64,000 nucleotides of DNA from G965215145 sp965215145 (lineage in GTDB: Bacteria; Bacteroidota; Rhodothermia; Rhodothermales; JANQRZ01): positions 1,426,001-1,490,000 of the forward strand of contig OZ244038.1 in NCBI GenBank assembly GCA_965215145.1. Direction: 5' to 3'. Positions 22,384-30,749 of this stretch are shown one piece after another. Below the pieces are notes generated by a model. That model saw only the letters and a list, made by a program, of their open reading frames with translations. It did not search any database and was not told the origin of the DNA. The translations under genes and the position numbers were made by a program. Numbering within the stretch: the stretch's first letter is position 1; every line of letters begins with the position of its first letter.

Positions 22384-25314
22384 ATGCACATCCGCTCGAC
22401 CAACGTCTACGTCGGCCCCAACGTCTACGCCCGGTTCCCCGTCATCCGCCACGTGGTCGACCTCGGCCCGCTGGAGGACTTCCCGACGGGCAAGCTCGGT
22501 GACCTCCCGGCGCGGCTGGAGGCGGCGCTGCCGGGGCTCCAGGAGCACGGCTGCTCCTACGGCGAGCCCGGAGGGTTCATCCGCCGGATGACCGAGGACG
22601 AGGGGACGTGGCTCGGGCACGTCTGGGAGCACGTCGCCATCGAGCTCCAGAACATGGCCGGCATCGACGTCACCTTCGGGAAGACCCGCTCGACGGGGCG
22701 CCAGCCCGGCGAGTACGACCTCGTCTACGAGTACAAGGAGCGCGAGGTCGGCGTCGAGGCCGGGGCGCTCGGGCGGCGCCTCATCCTCCACCTCCTCCCC
22801 GACGACGTCAAGCAGAAGCTTGACCCCGACCTCGTCGAGGACGGCTTCGACTGGGACGAGGAGCGTGACGCCTTCATCCGGTTCGCGCAGCGCCGCGCCT
22901 TCGGGCCGAGCACGCAGTCGCTCGTGGACGCGGCCGAGGCGCGGGGCATCCCGTGGATCCGGCTCAACAAGTACTCGCTCGTGCAGTTCGGCCACGGCGT
23001 CTACCAGCGGCGGATCCAGGCCACCGTCACCGGGCAGACCCGCCACATCGCCGTCGAGATCTCCTCCGACAAGGAGGACACCCGGAACCTCCTCGAGGAC
23101 CTCGGCCTGCCGGTCCCGAAGCAGCGCCTCGTCTACTCCGAGCGCGACGCCGCGCGGGCCGCCGAGCGGATCGGGTATCCCGTCGTCGTCAAGCCGCTCG
23201 ACGCCAACCACGGCCGCGGCGTCTCGATCCGGCTGGTGGAGCCCGAGCAGGTGCGGACGGCGTTCGGGGTGGCGCAGGAGCACGGCCGCAGCCGCGCCGT
23301 CCTGGTCGAGAACTTCGTCGAGGGCTTCGACCACCGGATGCTCGTGGTCGACGGCAAGCTCGTCGCCGTGGCGAAGCGGGTGCCGGGGCACGTCGTCGGG
23401 GACGGCGAGCACACGATCGAGGAGCTCGTCGAGATCGTGAACGAGGACCCCCGCCGCGGCGTCGGCCACGAGAAGGTGCTGACGCAGCTCCAGTTCGACG
23501 TGCAGGCCGAGCGGCTGATGGAGAAGGCCGGCTACTCGAAGGACACCGTGCTCCCCGAGGGCGAGACGTTCTACCTCCGCTCGACGGCGAACCTCTCCAC
23601 CGGCGGCACCGCCATCGACCTCACCGACCAGGTCCACCCCGACAACCGCGCGATGGCCGAGCGCGCCATCAAGGCCATCGGCCTCGACGTCGGCGGCGTG
23701 GACTTCCTCACGACCGACATCACCCGCTCGTGGCGGGACGTCGGCGGCGCCATCGTGGAGTGCAACGCGGCCCCCGGCTTCCGCATGCACGTCTCGCCCT
23801 CCGAGGGGCAGCCGCGCGACGTAGCCGGGCCGGTGATGGACATGCTGTTCCCCGCCGGCACCCGCGCGCGCATTCCCATCGCCGCCGTCACCGGCACCAA
23901 CGGCAAGACGACGACGACGCGGATGCTGGCCCACATCGTCCAGCTCGCCGGCTACACCCCCGGCACGACCTCCTCCGACGGCGTCTTCGTGGACGGCAAC
24001 CTGACCGTCAAGGGGGACATGACCGGGCCGGCCTCCTCCCGCATGGTCCTCCGCGACCCGGACGTGGACGTGGCCGTGCTGGAGACGGCGCGCGGCGGGA
24101 TGCTCCGCTCCGGGCTCGGGTTCGAGTCGTGCGACGTGGCGGCCTGCCTGAACGTCCGCGCCGACCACCTCGGCCTCGGGGGGATCGACACGCTGGAGAA
24201 GCTGGCCGAGGTGAAGCGGATCCCCGTCGAGGTCGCCACCGGCTGCGCGGTGCTCAACGCCGACGACGAGCACTGCCTCCGGATGGCCGAGCACGTCCGC
24301 GCCGAGCACCTCTGCTACGTCACGATGGACCCGACGAACGCCCTCGTCCGCGAGCACATCCGGGCCGGCGGCCGGGCCGTCGCGCTGGAGGCTGGCCTCA
24401 ACGGCGAGATGATCACGATCTACGACGGCGGCCGGCACCTCCCCCTCGTCTGGACCCACCTCATCCCCGCCACCCTCGAAGGGAAGGCGACCCACAACGT
24501 CCAGAACGCGATGTTCGCCGCCGCGCTGGCCTACGCCCTCGGCGAGGGGCCGCTGCAGGCGGGGCCGCGCGCGCTCACGCTCGACCACATCCGCCACGGC
24601 CTCCGCACCTTCTCGACGAGCTTCTACGAGGCGCCCGGCCGGCTCAACGTGTTCGACGAGCACCCGTTCAAGGTGATCCTCGACTACGCCCACAACCCCG
24701 ACGCCGTCGGGCAGATGGTCGCCCTGGCGGACCGCCTCGACGTGCGGGGGAAGAAGCGCCTCGTGCTGGCCGCCCCCGGCGACCGCCGCGACGAGGACGT
24801 GGAGGCCATCGCCCGCCACGCCGCCGGCCACTTCGACCACTACGTCTGCAAGCGCGACGACCGCCTCCGCGGGCGCGGCCCGGACGAGGTCCCGCAGATG
24901 CTCCGCCAAACCCTCCTCGACGCTGGCGTCCCCGACGAGCAGATCGACGTGGTGCCGGACGAGCGGGAGGCCGTCGCCCACGCCCTCGCGGCCTCCGAGG
25001 ACGGCGACCTGCTGCTGATCTTCGGCGACGAGATCGCCCGAACCTGGAAGCAGATCGTCGCCCACGGCGCCCACGAGCGCGAGGCGCCTCGGCCCGAGCG
25101 CGGCGACGGCTCGTTCGCCGAGGCGGCGGTCGCGGCTGCGGCGGCGGCCCCGGTGGCGGAGCCCGCTCGGCCTCAGCGCACCCCCGCGGCGGGCCCGGTC
25201 GTGGCGGCCTCCGCGCGCGGCGACCAGGGCGAGACGTACCAGCTCCAGGGCGGGCGCCGCGTCATCCGCGACCAGCGCGGCGTCCGGGTCGTCCACGACG
25301 AGGAGGCGGATTGA
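22384..25314 (+). CDS. cphA: cyanophycin synthetase
   Basis: This 976-residue enzyme polymerises Asp and Arg into multi-L-arginyl-poly-L-aspartate with ATP. The N-terminal domain (about 1-160) contains TWLGHVWEHVAIELQNMAG. The ATP-grasp module (about 200-470) shows GYPVVVKPLDANHGRGVSI and FVEGFDHRMLVVDGK. The Mur-ligase module has the P-loop GTNGKTTTTRML at about 503, ETARGGMLRSGLGF and LDYAHNPDAVGQM. A 40-residue Ala/Pro-rich linker and a short basic-acidic tail (RRVIRDQRGVRVVHDEEAD) extend beyond the usual core of about 870-900 residues. ATG 22384 is supported by the family N-terminus. A Mur-ligase paralogue follows 100 bases later. Confidence 0.96.
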   Translation: MHIRSTNVYVGPNVYARFPVIRHVVDLGPLEDFPTGKLGDLPARLEAALPGLQEHGCSYGEPGGFIRRMTEDEGTWLGHVWEHVAIELQNMAGIDVTFGKTRSTGRQPGEYDLVYEYKEREVGVEAGALGRRLILHLLPDDVKQKLDPDLVEDGFDWDEERDAFIRFAQRRAFGPSTQSLVDAAEARGIPWIRLNKYSLVQFGHGVYQRRIQATVTGQTRHIAVEISSDKEDTRNLLEDLGLPVPKQRLVYSERDAARAAERIGYPVVVKPLDANHGRGVSIRLVEPEQVRTAFGVAQEHGRSRAVLVENFVEGFDHRMLVVDGKLVAVAKRVPGHVVGDGEHTIEELVEIVNEDPRRGVGHEKVLTQLQFDVQAERLMEKAGYSKDTVLPEGETFYLRSTANLSTGGTAIDLTDQVHPDNRAMAERAIKAIGLDVGGVDFLTTDITRSWRDVGGAIVECNAAPGFRMHVSPSEGQPRDVAGPVMDMLFPAGTRARIPIAAVTGTNGKTTTTRMLAHIVQLAGYTPGTTSSDGVFVDGNLTVKGDMTGPASSRMVLRDPDVDVAVLETARGGMLRSGLGFESCDVAACLNVRADHLGLGGIDTLEKLAEVKRIPVEVATGCAVLNADDEHCLRMAEHVRAEHLCYVTMDPTNALVREHIRAGGRAVALEAGLNGEMITIYDGGRHLPLVWTHLIPATLEGKATHNVQNAMFAAALAYALGEGPLQAGPRALTLDHIRHGLRTFSTSFYEAPGRLNVFDEHPFKVILDYAHNPDAVGQMVALADRLDVRGKKRLVLAAPGDRRDEDVEAIARHAAGHFDHYVCKRDDRLRGRGPDEVPQMLRQTLLDAGVPDEQIDVVPDEREAVAHALAASEDGDLLLIFGDEIARTWKQIVAHGAHEREAPRPERGDGSFAEAAVAAAAAAPVAEPARPQRTPAAGPVVAASARGDQGETYQLQGGRRVIRDQRGVRVVHDEEAD

Positions 25315-25414
25315 GAAGGGGGAAAGGAGGAGAGGGAGAGAGAAGGATGTTCTTACCGTTCCCCTGGCACCGTGCTTCCTCCTTTCGCCCTCTCACCCAT
25401 TCCCCCTTTCCCCC
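25315..25414. repeat. purine-run / pyrimidine-run inverted element
   Basis: The whole gap between cphA and the Mur-ligase gene is a purine block (GGGGGAAAGGAGGAGAGGGA, 25318-25337), a short mixed centre containing CTGGCACCGTGC, and a pyrimidine block ending CATTCCCCCTTTCCCCC. The halves are imperfectly complementary. It shares AGGAGGAGAGGGAGAGAG exactly with the element at 60525-60640. Confidence 0.5.
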
Positions 25415-27130
25415 ATGACCTTCACCGACAGCCGCCGCCTTACCGGTCCGAGCCTGCTGCTGGACGGCCCCGGCGCGGCCCTCGAAGTGACCCTGCCGGA
25501 TGAGCAGGCCAACATGGGCATCGCCGCGTGGAAGCGGCACCTCGGGGAGTACCTGACGGCTGTGGGATGGGGCGGCGCCGAGGTCGCCGTGCGGCGCTAC
25601 CCCGGGGGGGCGACCCTCGCCGTCGCTGCGCCGCTCGACGCGCTGTATGCAGCGACGGAGGTGAACGAGGCGGCGTGGGAGACGACCGTCGCGGAGATTG
25701 ATGGGGGAGAAGCGCCCGATTTCGCCGAGACGGTCGCGCGGCTGCGGCAGGAGATCGGGGAGGAGCAGAACCCCGCGCTGCGAGCGCTGGCCGGCGCAGC
25801 GGCCGAGCGCGACGTGACGCTGCTCTCCGACGACGACGCGGCCTCGGTCGGGCTCGGTCGGGGAAGCCGGACGTGGGTGGTGGATGCTCTCCCAGCACCG
25901 GACGAGGTGGACTGGGAGGCGGTCCACGACGTGCCCGTGGCGCTCGTCACGGGCACCAACGGGAAGTCCACGACCGTCCGCCTCCTCACCGCCGTGGCCG
26001 AGGCCGCGGGCCTCACCTGCGGCCGAAGCACGACCGACTACGTCGCCATCGGCGACGACGTGATCGAGCAGGGGGATTACTCCGGCCCCGGCGGCGCCCG
26101 CGCCGTACTCCGAGATACGCGCACGGACGTCGGCGTGCTGGAGGTCGCCCGCGGCGGGATCCTTCGGCGCGGGCTCGGGACGCCGCGCGCCCGCGCCGCC
26201 GCCGTCACCAACGTCGCCGCGGACCACCTCGGGGAATACGGGATCGAGACGGTCGAGGCGCTGGCCGAGGCGAAGTTCGTCGTGGCGAAGGCGCTGGGGG
26301 AGGGGGGCGTCCTCGTCACCAACGCCGAGGACGCCCACTGTGTCCGCGAGGCCGAGCGGCTGCGCGCGGCGCTCGAAGCGCGCGGCGCCCGCGTCTGCTG
26401 GACCGCCCTCGACCCCGACCACGAGCGGCTGCGCGGCGCGGCCCTCGCCTGCGCCGTCGTGGACGGCCACCTCGCTCACCGGGAGGATGGAGGAGATTGG
26501 GTGTCCGTCGTGCCTGTCGCCGAGCTTCCGTTCGCGGCGGGCGGTGCGGCGCGCTACAACGTCCGCAACGCCCTCACCGTGCTCGGCCTCGCCCGTGCGC
26601 TCGGGCTCCCGGACGTGGCGGTGGCCGAGGGGCTGCGGCGGTTCGAGAGCCGGCCCGAGACGAACCCCGGCCGCGGCAACGTCTTCGAGGTGAACGGGGC
26701 GCGGGTGTGGGTGGACTTCGCGCACAACCCCCACGGGCTCTCCGCCCTCGTCGAGACCCTCGTGGCGATGCCGGCCCGGCGGAGACTCGTCCTCCTCGGC
26801 CAGGCCGGCGACCGGGCGGACGGCGACATCACCGCGCTCGCCGAGGCCGCCGCGCGTCTGAGGGCAGACCGCTACCTCGTGATGGAGCTGCCGAGCCATC
26901 TCCGAGGCCGGGAGGCCCGTGAAGTCCCTGCGCTGATCGGGCGGGCATTGCGTGCCAGCGGCATTCCCGAGGGTGCCATCGCCCATGCCTCTGATCCCCT
27001 CGACGGCGTGCGGCAGGCGCTGGCCTGGGCCGAGCCCGGCGACCTCCTCCTGCTCCTCGTTCTCAGCCGCCGCGAGGAGGCCATCGCGCTGATCCGCGAG
27101 GCCGCCGTATGCAGCGAGGCCGTCGGCTAG
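25415..27130 (+). CDS. Mur-ligase-only paralogue of cyanophycin synthetase
   Basis: This 571-residue protein resembles the C-terminal Mur-ligase half of CphA but lacks the ATP-grasp module. Residues 1-165 are a divergent N-terminal region. The P-loop is TGTNGKSTTVRLL at about 179-191. The CphA-type motifs LEVARGGILRRGLG and NVAADHLGEYGIETVEALAE follow, and the C-terminal ligase domain has VWVDFAHNPHGLSALVETL. ATP-dependent amide-bond formation is therefore likely, but the substrates are unknown. Candidates are a single-residue addition to the cyanophycin chain or an unrelated amino-acid ligation. ATG start. Its stop overlaps the opposing hypothetical gene (CTAG). The best guess is a partner of cphA. 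Confidence 0.85.
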   Translation: MTFTDSRRLTGPSLLLDGPGAALEVTLPDEQANMGIAAWKRHLGEYLTAVGWGGAEVAVRRYPGGATLAVAAPLDALYAATEVNEAAWETTVAEIDGGEAPDFAETVARLRQEIGEEQNPALRALAGAAAERDVTLLSDDDAASVGLGRGSRTWVVDALPAPDEVDWEAVHDVPVALVTGTNGKSTTVRLLTAVAEAAGLTCGRSTTDYVAIGDDVIEQGDYSGPGGARAVLRDTRTDVGVLEVARGGILRRGLGTPRARAAAVTNVAADHLGEYGIETVEALAEAKFVVAKALGEGGVLVTNAEDAHCVREAERLRAALEARGARVCWTALDPDHERLRGAALACAVVDGHLAHREDGGDWVSVVPVAELPFAAGGAARYNVRNALTVLGLARALGLPDVAVAEGLRRFESRPETNPGRGNVFEVNGARVWVDFAHNPHGLSALVETLVAMPARRRLVLLGQAGDRADGDITALAEAAARLRADRYLVMELPSHLRGREAREVPALIGRALRASGIPEGAIAHASDPLDGVRQALAWAEPGDLLLLLVLSRREEAIALIREAAVCSEAVG

Positions 27131-27738
27131 CCCGACGCGCCGTTGCGCGGGAGCGGGTTCGTCCGCGCCGCCCCGACGGTTTCGCCGAGCCGGACCATCC
27201 CGCCGGCGAACCACGCCGCCGCGCGGAGCACGTGCCGGAGGTCGGAGTCGGTGACCCGCAGGTCGTCGGGCTCCTCGGGGTGCATCAACCGCCCGTGCAC
27301 CGCGACGGCCTCCTGGAACGCGACCCAGCCGGGGTCCCGCCCCGTGTCGAGCGCGAAGTCGATCTCGGCGATCCGCGCGAGGCTCTCGACGGTGAACAAC
27401 AGGTTCGCCCCAATGGCTGGGGGAAACGAGCGCGACTCGATGCCGCCGCGCCCGTTGAGGGTGTATACCCGCTCCTTGAGCAGGCCCCGCTCGCCGTCGC
27501 GGAGCGGGAGGCCGTCCGAGTCGGCGGCGAGGAGCGCCGTCTGCTTGAGGTGGTGGACGCCGCTCTCGACGGCGGCGAAGAGGGTCCGCACGAGGGTCCG
27601 CCGCCAGAACGACGCGTCGTCCTCGGCCGCACGGCCGGCCTCGCGGAGCTCGCGGATGCACTGCCAGACGTCGTCGAGCACGGCCGTCAGCACGCGCTCC
27701 GACTTGGTGAGTTGGCGTTCCCAGGCTGCTGCGTCCAC
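27127..27738 (-). CDS. hypothetical all-alpha protein; N-terminus duplicated at 29.1 kb
   Basis: I do not recognise this 203-residue helical protein. The opening AAAWERQLTKSERVLTAVLD is repeated, about 85% identical in DNA, in a truncated copy at 29084-29173. The middle reads RRTLVRTLFAAVESGVHHLK. The end has VHGRLMHPEEPDDLRVTDSD, loosely like the RNRxxHP region of HEPN-type helical proteins, but without a clear RxxxxH. GTG 27738 is chosen because the GTG is conserved in both copies; another GTG is at 27777. It converges on the Mur-ligase gene with a 4-base overlap. Confidence 0.65.
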   Translation of the reverse strand: MDAAAWERQLTKSERVLTAVLDDVWQCIRELREAGRAAEDDASFWRRTLVRTLFAAVESGVHHLKQTALLAADSDGLPLRDGERGLLKERVYTLNGRGGIESRSFPPAIGANLLFTVESLARIAEIDFALDTGRDPGWVAFQEAVAVHGRLMHPEEPDDLRVTDSDLRHVLRAAAWFAGGMVRLGETVGAARTNPLPRNGASG

Positions 27739-27819
27739 GGTTTCAGGAGTCGAGTGAGAGGGGCTACGGAACCGCACCGCGCCGGCGGCGACGAGCGCAC
27801 AGCCCGCGGCGGCGCCGGC

Positions 27820-29007
27820 TCAGGGGCCGACGTTCAGGAGCTCGTCGCCCGGCCTGTAGTCGAGGAGGCTCTGGAGCCACGCGGCCGCGGACAGGCCCCC
27901 GACCTCGTACCGCCAGAGCCGGTTCGAGAGGAGCGTCGTGTGGAGGTCGCCAGGGTAGAGGAACGTCCCCACGTTCGGCTCCGCGCCGAGGCGGGCGGCG
28001 TAGGCGAGCGTGGCGGCCCGCGTTAGCTCGAGCGGAAGGAGCCAGTCCATCTCGCCGGAGACGGGGTTGAAGGACCACACCGCGTTCGGGTTCTCGAAGG
28101 CGAGGTGTATCCGGGGGCTCCAGTCGTCGACGTGGCCGAAGTAACCAAAGGCCACGTCGGGGTGGCGGCGGAGCTGGCAGGGTAGGATGTGCTCGAAGCC
28201 GTCGCCACTCGGTCTAAACATGCGATGGCACGGGGGGCGCACCTGCGCCGACACGCCCCAGAGCCGGTCCCACTCCTGCTGCGTCTGGTCGGCCAGGACC
28301 GCGTCGTCCTCGGGGAGGATGCCGGAGTCGGCAATGACGACGAGCTTCGCGTCCGGGAAGGCCGCTGCGAACCGCGAGAGGTGCGTCGCCACGCCGAAGG
28401 CCCCGGCCGACGTGCCGGCCACGAACACGGTCGAGAGGGGCGGGAGGCCCCCCGACACGATCCAGTCGAGGGCGGTGCGGACGTTATCGGCGCCGACGAA
28501 GTCTTGGGGGAAGTCCACGCCTTCGACGTAGACCTGCCGGTTCGCGCCGGAGTGCACGTCGCCGGTGCAGTTGGGTACGTGGATGGCGTTCCAGCCGTAG
28601 AGCGGCTGCCGGGGGTCTTCGAGGAAGATCCCTCTGGCCCCGTACGCGCCCGCGAACGCCGCAAGGCGCTCGCCGTCGATCGCCGCAGCGTTGCGGGCGC
28701 AGCTCTTGGCGTCGTAGCAGGCGCCGCCCCCGTCGAGGTGGATGACGACCTTGTCCTCGTGGGGGCTCCCGGCCGGGGCGGGGCGGACGAAGAGCCCCGT
28801 GGGGAAGCGGAGGCCGAGCCCGTCGTTGAGCCGGCAGTACATCCCCTCAACGGGGACGTACCGCCACCCCCCGGTCTCGCTTGACCCGGCCGGTGGGGGC
28901 TCCGCTGGGACGGGCGAGGACGGGGTCGGGCCGGCGTCACACCCGGCTAAGGCCACGGCGAGAACGGCGGCGAATCTGAGGTGCAGCGAGCGGGAGTGCC
29001 GGCGCAT
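27820..29007 (-). CDS. pectinacetylesterase/NOTUM-family lipoprotein
   Basis: This 395-residue serine hydrolase is probably anchored to a membrane. The signal peptide ends in the lipobox LAGC (about residue 23), followed by a proline-rich linker. The pectinacetylesterase-family motifs are KVVIHLDGGGACYDAKSCAR (oxyanion region) and FVAGTSAGAFGVATHLSRF with the nucleophile Ser. IADSGILPEDD and GDLHTTLLSNRLW supply the aspartate and histidine regions. The family de-esterifies O-acetyl or O-acyl groups; the natural substrate is unknown here. ATG 29007 follows a TAGCTTTC box by 29 bases. The gene is flanked by a full and a truncated copy of the neighbouring hypothetical gene. Confidence 0.9.
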   Translation of the reverse strand: MRRHSRSLHLRFAAVLAVALAGCDAGPTPSSPVPAEPPPAGSSETGGWRYVPVEGMYCRLNDGLGLRFPTGLFVRPAPAGSPHEDKVVIHLDGGGACYDAKSCARNAAAIDGERLAAFAGAYGARGIFLEDPRQPLYGWNAIHVPNCTGDVHSGANRQVYVEGVDFPQDFVGADNVRTALDWIVSGGLPPLSTVFVAGTSAGAFGVATHLSRFAAAFPDAKLVVIADSGILPEDDAVLADQTQQEWDRLWGVSAQVRPPCHRMFRPSGDGFEHILPCQLRRHPDVAFGYFGHVDDWSPRIHLAFENPNAVWSFNPVSGEMDWLLPLELTRAATLAYAARLGAEPNVGTFLYPGDLHTTLLSNRLWRYEVGGLSAAAWLQSLLDYRPGDELLNVGP

Positions 29008-29036
29008 GACGAAGAAGGGGAGCCTTGGGGAGGAGC

Positions 29037-29044
29037 GAAAGCTA
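29037..29044 (-). promoter_or_regulatory. promoter box TAGCTTTC before pectinacetylesterase gene
   Basis: Minus-strand TAGCTTTC followed by GC, 29 bases before the ATG at 29007. It overlaps the end of the truncated duplicate. Confidence 0.5.
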
Positions 29045-29173
29045 CGCGGTTGCGACCCCAAGCGGAGCGAGCGCATGGCCAACCTCGCGGACGCACCGCC
29101 AAACGTCGTCGAGCGCGGCCGTCAGCACGCGCTCCGACTTTCCGAGTCGGCGTTCCCAGGCTGCTGCGACCAC
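29042..29173 (-). pseudogene. truncated duplicate of the 27127-27738 gene
   Basis: From a GTG at 29173 this frame reads AAAWERRLGKSERVLTAALD then DVWRCVREV, nearly the same as the start of the gene at 27738. After about 30 codons the similarity stops and the frame ends in a TAG at 29042. The aligned DNA is 29084-29179 against 27650-27745. Both copies are on the same strand and flank the esterase gene, so this is a decayed or partial duplication. Confidence 0.75.
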
Positions 29174-29210
29174 GGCTTCGGAGGAGGAGCCGGCGCGGGG
29201 GCCGACGGCA

Positions 29211-29251
29211 GAAAAGACGAAGCGCCCCAGACAGCGTATCTGGAGCGCTTC
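29211..29251 (-). terminator. intrinsic terminator after tRNA-Gly
   Basis: On the minus strand GAAGCGCTCCAGA and TCTGGGGCGCTTC form a 13-pair stem with one internal mismatch, followed by GTCTTTTC. It starts 7 bases beyond the tRNA 3' end. Confidence 0.85.
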
Positions 29252-29257
29252 GGGGGG

Positions 29258-29330
29258 AGCGGAACACGGGACTCGAACCCGCGACCTCAACCTTGGCAAG
29301 GTTGCGCTCTACCAGCTGAGCTAGTTCCGC
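29258..29330 (-). tRNA. tRNA-Gly (anticodon GCC)
   Basis: This is a 73-nt cloverleaf on the minus strand. The acceptor GCGGAAC pairs with GTTCCGC. The D arm contains AGCTCAGCTGGTAGAGC. The anticodon stem CAACC/GGTTG holds loop TTGCCAA, giving anticodon GCC. The T arm is CGGG-TTCGAGT-CCCG. CCA is not encoded. A consensus-like promoter lies upstream and a terminator directly downstream, so it is a single-gene unit. Confidence 0.97.
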
Positions 29331-29342
29331 GTGCGGGCGCCC

Positions 29343-29372
29343 ATGATACGCAGGACCCGCCGCCGGTGTCAA
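29343..29372 (-). promoter_or_regulatory. classical TTGACA/TATCAT promoter of tRNA-Gly
   Basis: Minus-strand TTGACA (29372-29367), an 18-base spacer and TATCAT (29348-29343) precede the tRNA by 12 bases. This is the E. coli-like sigma-70 arrangement and contrasts with the TAnnTTYS boxes elsewhere. Confidence 0.8.
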
Positions 29373-29393
29373 GCCGTTGGCAGCGCAACGGGC

Positions 29394-29401
29394 TACTTTC
29401 G
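29394..29401 (+). promoter_or_regulatory. promoter box TACTTTCG before ligase-associated cluster
   Basis: TACTTTCGG lies about 50 bases before ATG 29451 and 215 bases before GTG 29616, in the region divergent from tRNA-Gly. Confidence 0.4.
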
Positions 29402-29615
29402 GCCGTTTCAAGCAGTCTTGACGCCCGCCGCCTTTCCGCGAGTTCTGTCTATGGAGAGGAGAATCGAGACGAAAGCGAGTGAGCCGGCTGGGATCGAGGC
29501 GCGCGAAGCAACCGATGCGCAAGCATCGGCGATGCAGCGCAACGAAGAAATCGGCCGGCGCAGCCGCTCGTCGTCCGGGTTCGACTTCATAGACAGACTC
29601 TTACGCCCCTCCCCC

Positions 29616-30698
29616 GTGCCGCCCCTCCTCGAAAGCACCGGCCGCGGCCTCTACTGCGCCGCCGGCGACTTCCACATCGACCCCTGGCAGCCGGTGGACC
29701 GCGCCGTCATCACCCACGCCCACGCCGACCACATGCAGCGTGGCTCCCGCGCCTACCTCGGCACGACGGCCGGGCGCCGGCTCATGCGTGCCCGCCTCGG
29801 CGACGACGCCGAGATCGAGTCGGTGGACTACGGGGAGGAGGTCACGATGGGCGGCGTCCGCGTCTCGTTTCACCCGGCCGGCCACGTCCTCGGTTCGGGG
29901 CAGGTCCGCGTCGAGCACCGCGGCGAGGTGTGGGTCGTGACGGGGGACTACAAGACGGCGCCGGACCCGACGTGCGCGCCGTTCGAGCTCGTCCGCTGCG
30001 ACACGTTCGTAACCGAGAGCACGTTCGGGCTGCCGATCTACCGGTGGCGACCGGAGGAGGAGGTGATGGCCGAGGTCAACGCGTGGTGGCGCGAGAACGC
30101 CACCGCCGGCCGCGCGAGCATGGCCTTCGGGTACTCGCTCGGCAAGGCGCAGCGGCTCCTGGCCGGTCTCGACCCCAGCATCGGCCCGATCTACGTCCAC
30201 GGCGCCGTGGCCCGGCTCGTCGCGGCCTACCGCGAGAGCGGGATCGAGCTGCCGCCGACGACCTACGTCGGCGCGGCGCGGGAGGCGGGGAAAAAGGACT
30301 GGGCCGGGGCGATGGTCGTCGCCCCGCCGTCGGCCAACGGGACGCCGTGGATGCGGAAGTTCGGCGACGTGTCGAACGGGTTCGCGTCCGGCTGGATGCG
30401 GATCCGCGGGCCGCGCCGCCGCCGCGCCGTCGACCGCGGGTTCGTCCTCTCCGACCACGTCGACTGGACGGGGCTCACCGAGACGATCCGCGCCACCGGC
30501 GCCGAGCGCGTCCTCGTCACCCACGGCTACGTCCCCGTCGTCGTCCGCTGGTGCCGCGAGCAGGGCCTCGAGGCGCACCCGCTAGAGTCCCCCTACGCCG
30601 GAGAAAGGGACGACGTCGGGGAGCCGGAGGACAGCGAGCCGTGGACAGAGGACCTTGGACGGTCGACGGAGGACGGGAAGACAGCAGCGCCGGGTTGA
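29616..30698 (+). CDS. DNA ligase-associated MBL-fold exonuclease
   Basis: This 360-residue metallo-beta-lactamase-fold protein matches the 'ligase-associated DNA exonuclease' family. It has LYCAAGDFHIDPWQPVDRAV, the metal motif ITHAHADHMQRGSRAYLGT, HPAGHVLGSGQVRVE, TGDYKTAPDPTCAPFE with its metal ligand, and SDHVDWTGLTETIRATGAER. I prefer GTG 29616 (VPPLLESTGRGLY) since the family starts here. The stretch from ATG 29451 uses rare AGG/AGA/TTA/ATA codons and looks non-coding, though that start is possible. The last 30 codons are purine-rich and run into the junction repeat. The ligase starts 51 bases downstream. Confidence 0.9.
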   Translation: MPPLLESTGRGLYCAAGDFHIDPWQPVDRAVITHAHADHMQRGSRAYLGTTAGRRLMRARLGDDAEIESVDYGEEVTMGGVRVSFHPAGHVLGSGQVRVEHRGEVWVVTGDYKTAPDPTCAPFELVRCDTFVTESTFGLPIYRWRPEEEVMAEVNAWWRENATAGRASMAFGYSLGKAQRLLAGLDPSIGPIYVHGAVARLVAAYRESGIELPPTTYVGAAREAGKKDWAGAMVVAPPSANGTPWMRKFGDVSNGFASGWMRIRGPRRRRAVDRGFVLSDHVDWTGLTETIRATGAERVLVTHGYVPVVVRWCREQGLEAHPLESPYAGERDDVGEPEDSEPWTEDLGRSTEDGKTAAPG

Positions 30699-30745
30699 TT
30701 CTCCGTCTTCCGCTCCCTGTCCACCGTCTTCCGTGATCCGTCCGC
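30626..30745. repeat. purine/pyrimidine junction element between exonuclease and ligase
   Basis: GTGGACAGAGGACC and GACGGAGGACGGGAAGAC on the left face TCCGTCTTCCGCTCCCTGTC and CCACCGTCTTCCG on the right as imperfect inverted halves. The left half encodes the exonuclease's C-terminal tail. Confidence 0.35.
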
Positions 30746-30749
30746 CGAA

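Noticed and set aside
22333..25296. 987-codon minus-strand open frame
   Set aside because: Antisense to cphA with repetitive V/D/G/H/R composition; cphA has all family motifs.
29451..29615. Earlier ATG start for the MBL exonuclease
   Set aside because: The segment uses AGG, AGA, ATA and TTA codons unlike neighbouring genes and shows no family similarity; kept only as an alternative.
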